DNA of 64,000 bases from Pseudodesulfovibrio portus (GTDB lineage Bacteria > Desulfobacterota > Desulfovibrionia > Desulfovibrionales > Desulfovibrionaceae): contig NZ_AP026708.1 of the NCBI RefSeq assembly GCF_026000375.1, positions 2,516,001 to 2,580,000 on the forward strand, in the 5' to 3' direction. This document shows, in pieces, positions 18,645 through 26,074 of this stretch. Both the position numbers and the translations under genes were made by a program. Below the pieces are notes generated by a model. That model did no database searches and had not been told where the DNA came from. It saw only the letters and a program-made list of their open reading frames with translations. Positions within the stretch are counted from its first letter, which is position 1. Each line of letters opens with the position of its first letter.

Positions 18645-21229
18645 GACGCGCACCTCGCCGTGCCGGGCTCGTGTCCCATTTCCGCCATGAGGGTTTCGAT
18701 GTCCGTCTCGAACCGCTTCCGGTAGCGGAGGATGGCCTCGGGGTCGGCCATGACCATGTCGATCTGCCGGGTGTGCATGAGCAGGTAGCCCAGCATGGCC
18801 ATGGCCTGCTCGGCTGCCTGGCGCGACACGCCCTCCAGTCGGGCGAACAGGGCGTCGTCCCGGACTTCGACGATGAACCCGTGCAGCTCCAGGATGTCGG
18901 CCACCAGGCGGGCCCGGGCGTTGCGCCGCAGCATGTCCGCGCCGCCCCCCTGGAACTGGAACAGGGCGTAGTTCTCATTGGGGTCGTCCCCGGCGAATCC
19001 CTCGATGGTGCAGAAGTGGAAGCCGAAGCGGGACTGCAGGTTGCAGTAGTTCCGGCCCACGATGAAGTAGCTGCGCTCGCCCATGGCGTTGGCGGCGCCC
19101 GGCGACAGGGCCGGGTTCTGGGCCGCACTGGTGAGCACGGAGATGAATCCCTTGACGCAGACCGGGGGCGGGCCTTCCCACTGCACGGCGGTCATGCCCT
19201 TCCACAGGGCCTGCATGACGTTGGAGCGGACGTCTTCCAGGCTGATGGTCTTGTCGTCGTCGGAGCCCGACGTGCCGCCGCCGATGTCCACCAGCCAGTA
19301 CTGCATGGTGCGCCCGGCCTTGAGCCGGCGGGCGCTGCCCTCGGGCCGCCTGCCTCCTGCAAACATCTCGGCCACGCCCTTTTCGTGGCAGAACCGGGCG
19401 ATGTCGTGCAGGGTCCGGCACCGGTCCGGCCTGAAGTCCGGGGACTCCGGGTCGGTCAGGTTCAGGGGGGAGATGAACGTGAGCACGCTTTCAAGGGCCT
19501 GGGTCACGTTGGTCGGCTTGCGCGGCTCGTTCCGTTCGGCTGCGTCGTGAATCTGCTGCTGCCGGTGGCCGAGGTAGATGGTGCCGGTGGAGCCGTTGAC
19601 GGTGACGATGGACACGCCGGACAGCCGCTCCATGGCGCCCGGCGCACCGATCAGGGCCGGGATGCCGAATTCGCGGGACACGTTGGCCAGGTGCCCGGCG
19701 GCGCTGCCGTATTCCGTGACCAGGGCCGAGGCCCTCGGGAGCAGGGCGGATAGCTGGGGCCGGGCGTTGCGGGCCAGCAGGACCGCGCCGTCCGGGAAGC
19801 GGAGCATGTCGTCGTCGGTCCCGACCTTGAACACGTAGCCCGAGGCCGCGCCGGGACTGGCCGGGATGCACCCGCTGAGCAGGGTGAACGGCCTGTCCGC
19901 GTCGTTGTCCGGGGGCGGCGAGACCGGGAATCGGCAGACCGCCAGGGGGCGGCATTGCAGGATGGTGATCCGGCCGTCGCGCGAAAGCGCCCACTCGATG
20001 TCCTGCGGGTGCTTGAAATGTTCCTCTATGCGGGCGGCGGTGCGGGCCAGGCGCAGGGCGTCGGTTTCGGAGATGGCCGGGGCCATGCACGCCTCGCCGT
20101 AGACCTTTTCCTTGCCCACGCTGCCGTCGGAGCGGAGCACGTAGCGCACGCTCTTTTCCGCGATCTCCCGGTCCAGGACCTCCATGGTCTTGCGGTCGAT
20201 GACCCATGAATCCGCCTGGGAGCTGCCGTCCACCACGGCGCAGGGCAGGCCCGGAACGGCGTTGATGACGATCCGGCGGCCGTTGTTGCCCATGGGGAAG
20301 CGGGTGTAGGCCACCCCGCCCGCTGCGGCACGCACCATCTCCATGCAGCCCACGGGCATGACCATCTCGTCTTCCCTGAGCCCCCGGTTGAGGGTGTAGG
20401 TCATGGCCGTGGCCGAATACAGGCTGGCCAGGACCGCGCGGTAGGCGTCGGGCAGCCGGCGCGGCCTGACGCCGAGCTTCGACAGGAACTGGCCCGCGTA
20501 GCTGGCCCGTTCCGAGTCCTCGCCCAGGGCGCTGCTGCGCACGGCCAGCAGGGGGTCGCCCATGCGCTCGCAGGCCGTGCGCATGGCGGTCTCCAGCTCG
20601 GGCGGCAGGGGGGCCAGGTCGATGGCACGGCGGATGGACTCCTCCAGTGCGCGGAGTTCCTCCAGGTCCCGGCATCCGTGAATCTGGATGAGGCGGTTGA
20701 TTTCGTCGGCGAGCCGGGTCCGCTCCATGAACAGGTGGAAGGCGGAGGCCGTGACGGCGAATCCGTCGGGCACGTTGACGCCCAGGGCAGAACGGACCTC
20801 GCCGAGCAGGGCCATCTTGGACCCGGTCTCGGGCATGGACCCGGCCCGGATATCGGCCATGTACAGGATGAGCGGGCCGGTGGGTCTGGCCGCCTGGGCG
20901 TTCAGGGTCTGGTCCATGGACTGGACGATGTCGTTGAACACGCCCCGCAGCTCTTCGTATTTGCCGGGGGCCATGCGGCAGAGGCGTTCGATCATCTGGC
21001 GCACGCCCGCCGCCACCTTGAGGCTCTGGGCCCGGACGTGGGCGATGCCGAGAACGGACCCGGAGCGGGTCGCTTCCTGCATCTCGGCCATGGTCTCGAG
21101 GGCCTTGTTGTTGGCCGCCAGCAGCAGCCGGAAATTTTCGGACTTGGCCAGGAACGTGCCCCTGGTTTCCGCGTCCCGGTCCTGCTGCCTGTGGATGAAG
21201 TTGAAAAAGGTCTTGATGGCTGTCTTCAT
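18641..21229 (-). CDS. PEP/pyruvate-binding (PpsA-like) protein without the PEP-utilising barrel
   Basis: 862 residues. About 1-125 is an all-helical extension. About 130-430 resembles the ATP-grasp domain of PEP synthase/PPDK (GSKMALLGEV, GDPLLAVRSSALGEDSERASYAGQ, DIEWALSRDGRITILQCRP). About 445-565 is the swivelling phosphohistidine domain with the canonical TEYGSAAGHLANVSREFGIP, including the phospho-acceptor H513. The remaining ~290 residues do not resemble the PEP-binding TIM barrel and are unknown to me. The protein could thus make phosphohistidine from ATP and pass it to an unknown acceptor, or act as a PEP-synthase-derived regulator. It starts 12 bases before the next operon boundary with kinase overlap ATGA, in the middle of a signalling operon. 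Confidence 0.85.
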   Translation of the reverse strand: MKTAIKTFFNFIHRQQDRDAETRGTFLAKSENFRLLLAANNKALETMAEMQEATRSGSVLGIAHVRAQSLKVAAGVRQMIERLCRMAPGKYEELRGVFNDIVQSMDQTLNAQAARPTGPLILYMADIRAGSMPETGSKMALLGEVRSALGVNVPDGFAVTASAFHLFMERTRLADEINRLIQIHGCRDLEELRALEESIRRAIDLAPLPPELETAMRTACERMGDPLLAVRSSALGEDSERASYAGQFLSKLGVRPRRLPDAYRAVLASLYSATAMTYTLNRGLREDEMVMPVGCMEMVRAAAGGVAYTRFPMGNNGRRIVINAVPGLPCAVVDGSSQADSWVIDRKTMEVLDREIAEKSVRYVLRSDGSVGKEKVYGEACMAPAISETDALRLARTAARIEEHFKHPQDIEWALSRDGRITILQCRPLAVCRFPVSPPPDNDADRPFTLLSGCIPASPGAASGYVFKVGTDDDMLRFPDGAVLLARNARPQLSALLPRASALVTEYGSAAGHLANVSREFGIPALIGAPGAMERLSGVSIVTVNGSTGTIYLGHRQQQIHDAAERNEPRKPTNVTQALESVLTFISPLNLTDPESPDFRPDRCRTLHDIARFCHEKGVAEMFAGGRRPEGSARRLKAGRTMQYWLVDIGGGTSGSDDDKTISLEDVRSNVMQALWKGMTAVQWEGPPPVCVKGFISVLTSAAQNPALSPGAANAMGERSYFIVGRNYCNLQSRFGFHFCTIEGFAGDDPNENYALFQFQGGGADMLRRNARARLVADILELHGFIVEVRDDALFARLEGVSRQAAEQAMAMLGYLLMHTRQIDMVMADPEAILRYRKRFETDIETLMAEMGHEPGTARCAS

Positions 21230-21244
21230 GTCATGCCTCCGGGG

Positions 21245-21628
21245 TTAGGACCGCGTCCGCGACCGGGATTTGACCGCGTCCATGACCTTGAAGAACAGCT
21301 CGTCGGTTCCCACCGGCTTGAGCAGGAAGTCGAAGGCCCCCATGTCCATGCCCTGGATGAGGGTCTTGTGGTCGGCATGGCCCGTCAGGATGATCACCGG
21401 CAGGTCCGGGGCCGCAGCCTTGATGCGGCGCAGGGTCTCTATGCCGTTCATTTCCGGCATCATGACGTCGAGAATGACCACGTCGAAGTCGGTTTCCCCG
21501 ATCCTGTCCAGGGCCTCCGGGCCGCTTGAGGCGATGGTCACCTCGGCGTTTCTGCGGATGAACCGGCGCGAATAGGCGGTCAGGAAGTCCTTTTCATCGT
21601 CAACGAGCAGCAGGCGTATCTTTTTCAT
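21245..21628 (-). CDS. Stand-alone response regulator receiver protein
   Basis: 127 residues, a single receiver domain: LLLVDDEKDF, phospho-acceptor in VVILDVMMPEMNG, Thr in ILTGHAD and Lys in FLLKPVG. The start at 21628 has GGAG 8 bases upstream; an open upstream extension is GC-rich shadow. It precedes the PEP-synthase-like gene by 15 bases and follows a strong hairpin (21658-21684) that separates it from the Yip1-like gene. Confidence 0.92.
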   Translation of the reverse strand: MKKIRLLLVDDEKDFLTAYSRRFIRRNAEVTIASSGPEALDRIGETDFDVVILDVMMPEMNGIETLRRIKAAAPDLPVIILTGHADHKTLIQGMDMGAFDFLLKPVGTDELFFKVMDAVKSRSRTRS

Positions 21629-21657
21629 GTCGGTTCTCCCGGGCGTTGCCCTTCCTG

Positions 21658-21684
21658 GGTCGGGGGCAGGGGGCGCCCCCGACC
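21658..21684 (-). other. Intercistronic hairpin
   Basis: GGTCGGGGGC (21658-21667) pairs with GCCCCCGACC (21675-21684), a perfect 10-bp stem. No T-run follows on the transcribed strand, so it is more likely an mRNA stability or processing element than a terminator. It divides the operon between the membrane-protein part and the signalling part. Confidence 0.6.
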
Positions 21685-21738
21685 GGAGGGGAGGGGAATG
21701 CACCGTAGTGTTTGCGCTGGAAGGAGTATGGTGCATCC

Positions 21739-22290
21739 TCACTGAACAATCGATTTGAGCTCCAAGACGAGCGGGGCCGCGCTCCAGAAGAAAAGCAGCA
21801 GCAGGACACCGGTCAGGATCACCATCAGCCCTGCCTTGACCTTGCCGATGCCGAGCATCTTGACCAGGCCGATGCCCACCAGTACGGCGCGGACCGGCTC
21901 CATGATGATGGCCAGCCCCGGTATCCAGGACACGACCATGACCGCGCCGCTGGCGTATGCGTAGATGTTGAAGACCCGGCCAAAGGGCACGCGCCCCTGC
22001 CCGGTCATGCCGAGCAGGATGAAGGTGATCACGGCCGCGAACGCGGGCATGAGCACGGCGTTGGCCATCATGACCACGCCCATGACCAGGGAGTTCTCGA
22101 AAAAATACGTCATGGAAACCGAGCAGTAGAAGATGCCGGAGATCATGAGGAAAAGCAGCGCCCTCCGCGAGCCGGTCTCGGCTGCGGCCCGTTCGAAGTG
22201 GCGGGCCGGGGAGCGCATGACGTCGAAGATGATTTCGAAGTATTCCTTGATGCCGAGCTTGGTGGAGGTCCGGGCGGTGGTGGCTTCCAT
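21739..22290 (-). CDS. Yip1-family-like integral membrane protein
   Basis: 183 residues with about five membrane segments. The N-terminal cytoplasmic helix EYFEIIFDVMRSPARHFE and the layout (short tail, then a five-helix bundle) match bacterial Yip1 domain proteins. The motif GRVFNIYAYASGAVMVVSWIPG with a buried Tyr/Ser pair is typical. Biochemical role unknown in bacteria; often next to transporters or envelope genes. It begins 12 bases after the stop of the 49-residue membrane protein, so the two are co-translated. Confidence 0.82.
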   Translation of the reverse strand: MEATTARTSTKLGIKEYFEIIFDVMRSPARHFERAAAETGSRRALLFLMISGIFYCSVSMTYFFENSLVMGVVMMANAVLMPAFAAVITFILLGMTGQGRVPFGRVFNIYAYASGAVMVVSWIPGLAIIMEPVRAVLVGIGLVKMLGIGKVKAGLMVILTGVLLLLFFWSAAPLVLELKSIVQ

Positions 22291-22302
22291 GGTGAGGTCT
22301 CC

Positions 22303-22452
22303 CTAGAAATGGGTCATGGCGTAGTCGATGACGCCCCAGGTGAGCATGGCCAGGGTGAGCAGGAAGAGAACCCGCCGCTCCGTCCGCTTGGTGTAGTAGG
22401 TGACGCCGGCCTTGTGGAAGAAGGATCGTTGTTCGTCGTTGTTGCGTTCCAT
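22303..22452 (-). CDS. Small membrane protein (49 residues) next to SLC13 transporter
   Basis: Too short for most gene finders. ATG at 22452 with AAGGAG about 7 bases upstream, stop TAG at 22303-22305. Residues 1-26 are polar and basic (ERNNDEQRSFFHKAG...TKRTERR), and residues 27-46 form a single membrane helix (VLFLLTLAMLTWGVIDYAM), giving an N-in topology. It sits between the SLC13 transporter and the Yip1-like gene and could be a transporter-associated subunit or regulator. I do not recognise the family. Confidence 0.75.
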   Translation of the reverse strand: MERNNDEQRSFFHKAGVTYYTKRTERRVLFLLTLAMLTWGVIDYAMTHF

Positions 22453-22470
22453 GTCTGTTCTCCTTGTTGG

Positions 22471-22496
22471 CCCGGCGGCCCCGTGGGGCCGCCGGG
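22471..22496 (-). other. Intercistronic GC hairpin downstream of the SLC13 gene
   Basis: CCCGGCGGCCC (22471-22481) pairs perfectly with GGGCCGCCGGG (22486-22496) around a 4-base loop. No T-run follows, so partial termination or protection of the upstream transporter message is more likely than full termination. It lies between the SLC13 gene and the small membrane protein gene. Confidence 0.6.
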
Positions 22497-22519
22497 ATAT
22501 ATGTCCCGCCTCAGCTTCG

Positions 22520-24370
22520 TCAGAAGCCGGGCAGGTTGTTGAATCCGATGCCGCTCCAGTAGACCGCCGTCAGGACGACGATCATGATGTTGGCGACAAA
22601 CCACATGGGAATGCCGACCCTGATGTAGTCCTTGGGCTCCAGGTAACCGGAGGCGTAGACGATGGCGTTGGGCGGCGTGCCGATGATCAGGCAGTAGGCG
22701 AACGAGGAAGCGACCGCCGTTGCCATGGCCATGAACGGCAGGAAGGTGGTGCCGGGGTGCACGATGCTGGCCATGTTCAGGGTGATGGGACCGACCGCGG
22801 CGGCAGCCGGGCCGTCGGCCATCAGGTTGGTCAGCACGGCGGTCAGCCCGTTGGAGGTCAGCATCAGCGGGATGCCCTGGTCCATGCCCAGCGGGGCCAG
22901 CATGTCGATGACGGACTGGGCCAGCCAGTAGGCTGCGCCGGTCTGGTCAAGGGTGCGGCCGAAGATGATCGCGCCCGCGTACAGCCAGACAACGCCCCAG
23001 TCGACCTTTTCCTGGTAGTCGCGCCAGTTGACCACGCCCGCCAGGAGGTAGGCCACCGCACCGGCAACCGCGATGACGCCGATGCCCAGCCGGATGGGGT
23101 AGATGCCCATGTTGTAGAATTCCTTTTCCGTGAACCAGCCGAAGACCATGACCGCGAAGATGATCATCGCCCAGATCTGATGCTTGTTCCACTTGCCCAT
23201 CTTGCTGATCTCGCCTTCGAGGTGGCGCATTGCCGGGGCCAGGGAGGTGATGCGGGGCTTGAAGATCACGTTGGTCACGATCCAGGTGATGGGGATCATG
23301 ATGATGACGAACGGCATGCAGTAGAGAATCCACTGGGCGTATCCGATGTCCATGCCGAACATGTCGGTCAGGTAGGTCATCATGATGACGTTTCGGGCGC
23401 CGCCCGAAGGTGCGCCGGGGCCGCCGATGTTGCAGGCCATGGCGATGGTGATCATCAGCATCTTGGCCAGCTCCTTGTCCTCGGGGACTTCATCGGACAG
23501 GCTGTTCTGGTAGAGCAGCATGCCGATGGGCAGGAACATGGCCGCCAGGGCGTGGTCCGAGATGAACGCGGCCAGCGGGCTGATGACGATGAAGAAGATG
23601 AGCGTGATCCAGCGAACGTTGGGCACGGCCAGCTTCTTGAACATCATGAGGCACATGCGTTTGTCCACGCCCGTCTTGACGAACGCGGCGGCGAACATGA
23701 GCGAACCCATGATGAACCAGCAGGCGTCGGACCAGTAGAGTCCGGCCACCTGGCTGCGGGACACGACCCCGGTGAAGACCAGGATCAGGCCGATGCAGAA
23801 GGCCACGCCGGGCAGGGGGATGCACTCGGTCATGAAGCAGAAGACCACGAACACCACCAGGGCGATGGCCACCTTGATGTCCCAGGCGCCCTTGTCGGCA
23901 CTCTTCTGGTCCGGCTTGGACAGGGTGTCGTACTTGAGCCCCTTCATGCGCAGGTCGAACGCGCTCTTCATGGTTTTGAGGTACGCCTCGGCCGAGACCG
24001 AGTCCTTGATGAAGTCCGACGCCCGCTTGAAGTTGGTCGAATCAACTGGAATCTTGTACTTTTTCGCCCACTTGAGGTCCCGCTTCATGAGACGATCCTT
24101 GGACAGTGCGCCCATGCGCATGTTCTGTTCCATCATCCGGGCGGTGAGGAGCTCCCATTGCTCGCAGTCCGCGCTTTCCTTGTTGAAGAGCTCGGTGCAC
24201 AGGAAATCGACTACCTTGTCGGGGCCGATCGAATACTGCATGCCCACGTCCTTCATCCCCTTGGGCGTGGGGAGGACGAGGACCGCAGCGAAAAGGACAA
24301 CCGGGAATATGAAGAGCTTCCAGTTGACATACTTGTCGTAACCGGTCGCTTTTTTCTTATCTTGAGCCAT
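22520..24370 (-). CDS. SLC13 (DASS) family anion transporter
   Basis: Inner-membrane uptake protein for di/tricarboxylates or inorganic anions such as sulfate, usually sodium- or proton-coupled; 616 residues. After a first membrane helix (about 18-38) there is an unusual periplasmic insert of ~120 residues, then the DASS core (about 160-616). Key signatures: CNIGGPGAPSGGARN (first SNT-like anion/sodium motif, here with Pro and Gly in place of SNT) and the second in FAYCLIIGTPPNAIVYASG. The start at 24370 has AGAGG 6 bases upstream. The ligand is not deducible; the altered first motif hints at an atypical substrate. Operon neighbours include REC-CBS protein, a small membrane protein and NhaB. 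Confidence 0.9.
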   Translation of the reverse strand: MAQDKKKATGYDKYVNWKLFIFPVVLFAAVLVLPTPKGMKDVGMQYSIGPDKVVDFLCTELFNKESADCEQWELLTARMMEQNMRMGALSKDRLMKRDLKWAKKYKIPVDSTNFKRASDFIKDSVSAEAYLKTMKSAFDLRMKGLKYDTLSKPDQKSADKGAWDIKVAIALVVFVVFCFMTECIPLPGVAFCIGLILVFTGVVSRSQVAGLYWSDACWFIMGSLMFAAAFVKTGVDKRMCLMMFKKLAVPNVRWITLIFFIVISPLAAFISDHALAAMFLPIGMLLYQNSLSDEVPEDKELAKMLMITIAMACNIGGPGAPSGGARNVIMMTYLTDMFGMDIGYAQWILYCMPFVIIMIPITWIVTNVIFKPRITSLAPAMRHLEGEISKMGKWNKHQIWAMIIFAVMVFGWFTEKEFYNMGIYPIRLGIGVIAVAGAVAYLLAGVVNWRDYQEKVDWGVVWLYAGAIIFGRTLDQTGAAYWLAQSVIDMLAPLGMDQGIPLMLTSNGLTAVLTNLMADGPAAAAVGPITLNMASIVHPGTTFLPFMAMATAVASSFAYCLIIGTPPNAIVYASGYLEPKDYIRVGIPMWFVANIMIVVLTAVYWSGIGFNNLPGF

Positions 24371-24402
24371 GTCTAACCTCTGTGTTTTGAACTTCAATTA
24401 AA

Positions 24403-25302
24403 TCAGCTCGATGAGATGATTTTGGCGATTTCATAGAACAGCTCCTGCTCACGCACCACGCCGACATCGGCGTTGTCCGCCTGCACCAGCATGCGCCGGG
24501 CCGGGAGGGACACCATGGTGTTGGCCACCTCCATGAGGTTGGCCTGGGCGTCGATGACCGGAATGTGCGCGGTCATGAAATCGCGGACCGGTTTGTCCAT
24601 GATTTCCTTCACCCTGGAGGTGAACAGCCCCTGCCAGAACATGGCGGAGTATTGCAGGCTGTCGGCCATGGCCGGTTTGGGCGCGGACAGGTATTCGGGC
24701 CTGACCGCGTCGATGAGGTCCTGGGGGCTGAGGAGCCCGGCCACGCTGCCGTCGAGGTTGGTGACCACCACCGAGCGGTGCCCGGTGTCCATGAGCCTGT
24801 CCGTGGCCATCAGATGGCGCATGGCTTTTTCCAGTGCCTTGATGGCGTCCCGTACGGTGGATTCCAGGGGAATCTGGGTGTACCGTTCCAGGGGGATCAT
24901 GATGTCGCCCGCCAGTTTTTCGATGTAGGCGACCTTGGTGGCGTAGTCGTGGGCGTCCTTGATCTTGGCGCTCAGCAGATCCACGTCACACGGTTTGGCC
25001 AGGTAGTCGTATGCCCCGGTGTCATAGGCTTTCTGGGCGCTGGGAACGCCGCCGTGCCCGGTCAGCATGATGACCGGCGTGTCCGGTGTCCTGGCCTTGA
25101 TGAGTTTCAGAGTTTCGTGGCCGTCGAGTCCCCCCATCTTGACGTCGAGGATGACGACATTCGGGTTCTCGGCCATTTTTTCCAACGCCTCTTCACCGCT
25201 GGCCGCCAGGATCGTGTCGAATCCCTTGCGGTCCAGGATTTTCGCCGTGGTGACGCGGAATCGTTCCTCATCGTCGACCATGAGGACCTTGATTTTTACC
25301 AT
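24403..25302 (-). CDS. Response regulator: receiver plus paired CBS domains
   Basis: 299 residues. Receiver at about 1-120 (VLMVDDEERF, phospho-acceptor in VVILDVKMGGLDG, MLTGHGG, YLAKPCD). Two CBS motifs follow (about 135-205, MIPLERYTQIPLESTVRDAI and HRSVVVTNLDGSVAGLLSPQDL; about 240-299, VRDFMTAHIPVIDAQANLMEV). CBS pairs bind adenosine nucleotides and often gate transporters or enzymes, so phosphorylation may set a nucleotide-responsive regulator of the SLC13 transporter encoded 32 bases downstream. GGAGG lies 5 bases before the ATG at 25302. Confidence 0.92.
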   Translation of the reverse strand: MVKIKVLMVDDEERFRVTTAKILDRKGFDTILAASGEEALEKMAENPNVVILDVKMGGLDGHETLKLIKARTPDTPVIMLTGHGGVPSAQKAYDTGAYDYLAKPCDVDLLSAKIKDAHDYATKVAYIEKLAGDIMIPLERYTQIPLESTVRDAIKALEKAMRHLMATDRLMDTGHRSVVVTNLDGSVAGLLSPQDLIDAVRPEYLSAPKPAMADSLQYSAMFWQGLFTSRVKEIMDKPVRDFMTAHIPVIDAQANLMEVANTMVSLPARRMLVQADNADVGVVREQELFYEIAKIISSS

Positions 25303-25321
25303 TACAACCTCCTTGATTTTG

Positions 25322-25759
25322 CTATCGCAGTTCGTCCTGTCCGCCATCGGCTTCGGCCATGCGGGCAGAACGGATTTTCTGTTTCTGGAGCGTGACTTTC
25401 TCGAAGGCCTCTTCCGCCTTCTTGAGGAAATCCTTCATGCTCACAGGCTTGATCAGGTAGTCCTGGGCACCGAGCTTCAGTCCTTCCACGGCGGTTTCCA
25501 TGGTCGCGTGCCCGGTGAGGATGATGACTTCGGTGAGGGGATGGCTCTTCTTGATGCGCTGCAGGGTTTCGATGCCGTCCATCCCGGGCATTTTGATATC
25601 GAGGAAAATGACGTCCACTTCACGCGACTGGAGCAGCTCCAGCGCTTCCCTGCCCGAGTTGGCCGTCAGGGCCTCAATGCCGATTTTATCGAAGAGTTTT
25701 TTTGTGGTGCTGAGCAGCCGCTCTTCATCGTCCACCAGCAGGATTGTCATTTGTTCCAT
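25322..25759 (-). CDS. Stand-alone response regulator receiver protein, operon leader
   Basis: 145 residues, a single receiver domain: ILLVDDEERL, phospho-acceptor in VIFLDIKMPGMDG, ILTGHAT, YLIKPVS, then a charged helical tail. First gene behind the sigma-54 promoter at 25812-25828. The start at 25759 is chosen over an upstream in-frame ATG at 25834, which lies upstream of the predicted transcription start. The ribosome site is weak (GGTGG). 19 bases separate it from the REC-CBS gene. Confidence 0.9.
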   Translation of the reverse strand: MEQMTILLVDDEERLLSTTKKLFDKIGIEALTANSGREALELLQSREVDVIFLDIKMPGMDGIETLQRIKKSHPLTEVIILTGHATMETAVEGLKLGAQDYLIKPVSMKDFLKKAEEAFEKVTLQKQKIRSARMAEADGGQDELR

Positions 25760-25811
25760 GTTGCCACCATGCGTTTTGAACGTCGTTGTTGAACGAATAT
25801 GAATTTCGTTT

Positions 25812-25828
25812 AGCAACCGGTGTGCCAA
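25812..25828 (-). promoter_or_regulatory. Sigma-54 (RpoN) promoter of the minus-strand operon
   Basis: On the minus strand: TTGGCACACCGGTTGCT, an exact match to TGGCAC-N5-TTGC with GG-N10-GC spacing. Transcription should begin near 25801, about 42 bases upstream of the first receiver gene. An activator ATPase is required for such promoters; one is encoded at 31074-33605. Confidence 0.85.
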
Positions 25829-25870
25829 ACACAAAAGTCTAATATAATTGATCTAAATTAAGAAAAATTG

Positions 25871-25887
25871 CGCAAAACAACTTTGCG
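25871..25887. repeat. Inverted repeat CGCAAA-N5-TTTGCG, possible activator site
   Basis: Perfect 6-bp arms (25871-25876 and 25882-25887) about 75 bases upstream of the predicted sigma-54 transcription start. The same arms with a 9-base spacer occur at 30920-30940 near the second sigma-54 promoter. Candidate upstream activator site; assignment is inferred. Confidence 0.4.
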
Positions 25888-26074
25888 TGATAGATCGCCG
25901 GGGCCTGGACGCGGGAGTGGAGAGAGGGTGGGGAGGAAATGGGGCGGGGGGCTGAAGCCCGCTTCCGGGCTTGGAAGGGTTGTGATTTCCGGGGCGGGGA
26001 TATGGGAGAGGGGTCTAGCAAGGCATGGTTGGTGCATGTTACGGTTGCGTGACAACCAACCTTGGAGAGACATT

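Larger units (their letters stand above)
25760..26074. other. Divergent control region of the signalling/transport operon
   Basis: About 315 bases between the first receiver gene (minus) and the large membrane protein gene (plus). It contains a consensus sigma-54 promoter for the minus operon (25812-25828), an AT-rich segment (25829-25870) and a CGCAAA-N5-TTTGCG inverted repeat (25871-25887). The right-hand part is GC-rich and open in the frame of the plus-strand gene, but has no ribosome site before 26064. Confidence 0.6.

Noticed and set aside
18641-21229. Possible identity with the missing GAK ATP-grasp enzyme
   Set aside because: It is a PPDK_N plus phosphohistidine-domain protein far from the GAK genes, not a compact ATP-grasp enzyme.
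25868-26074. N-terminal extension of the large membrane protein frame
   Set aside because: Translated product is Gly/Arg-rich shadow sequence and overlaps the inverted repeat and control region; no ribosome site before 26064.
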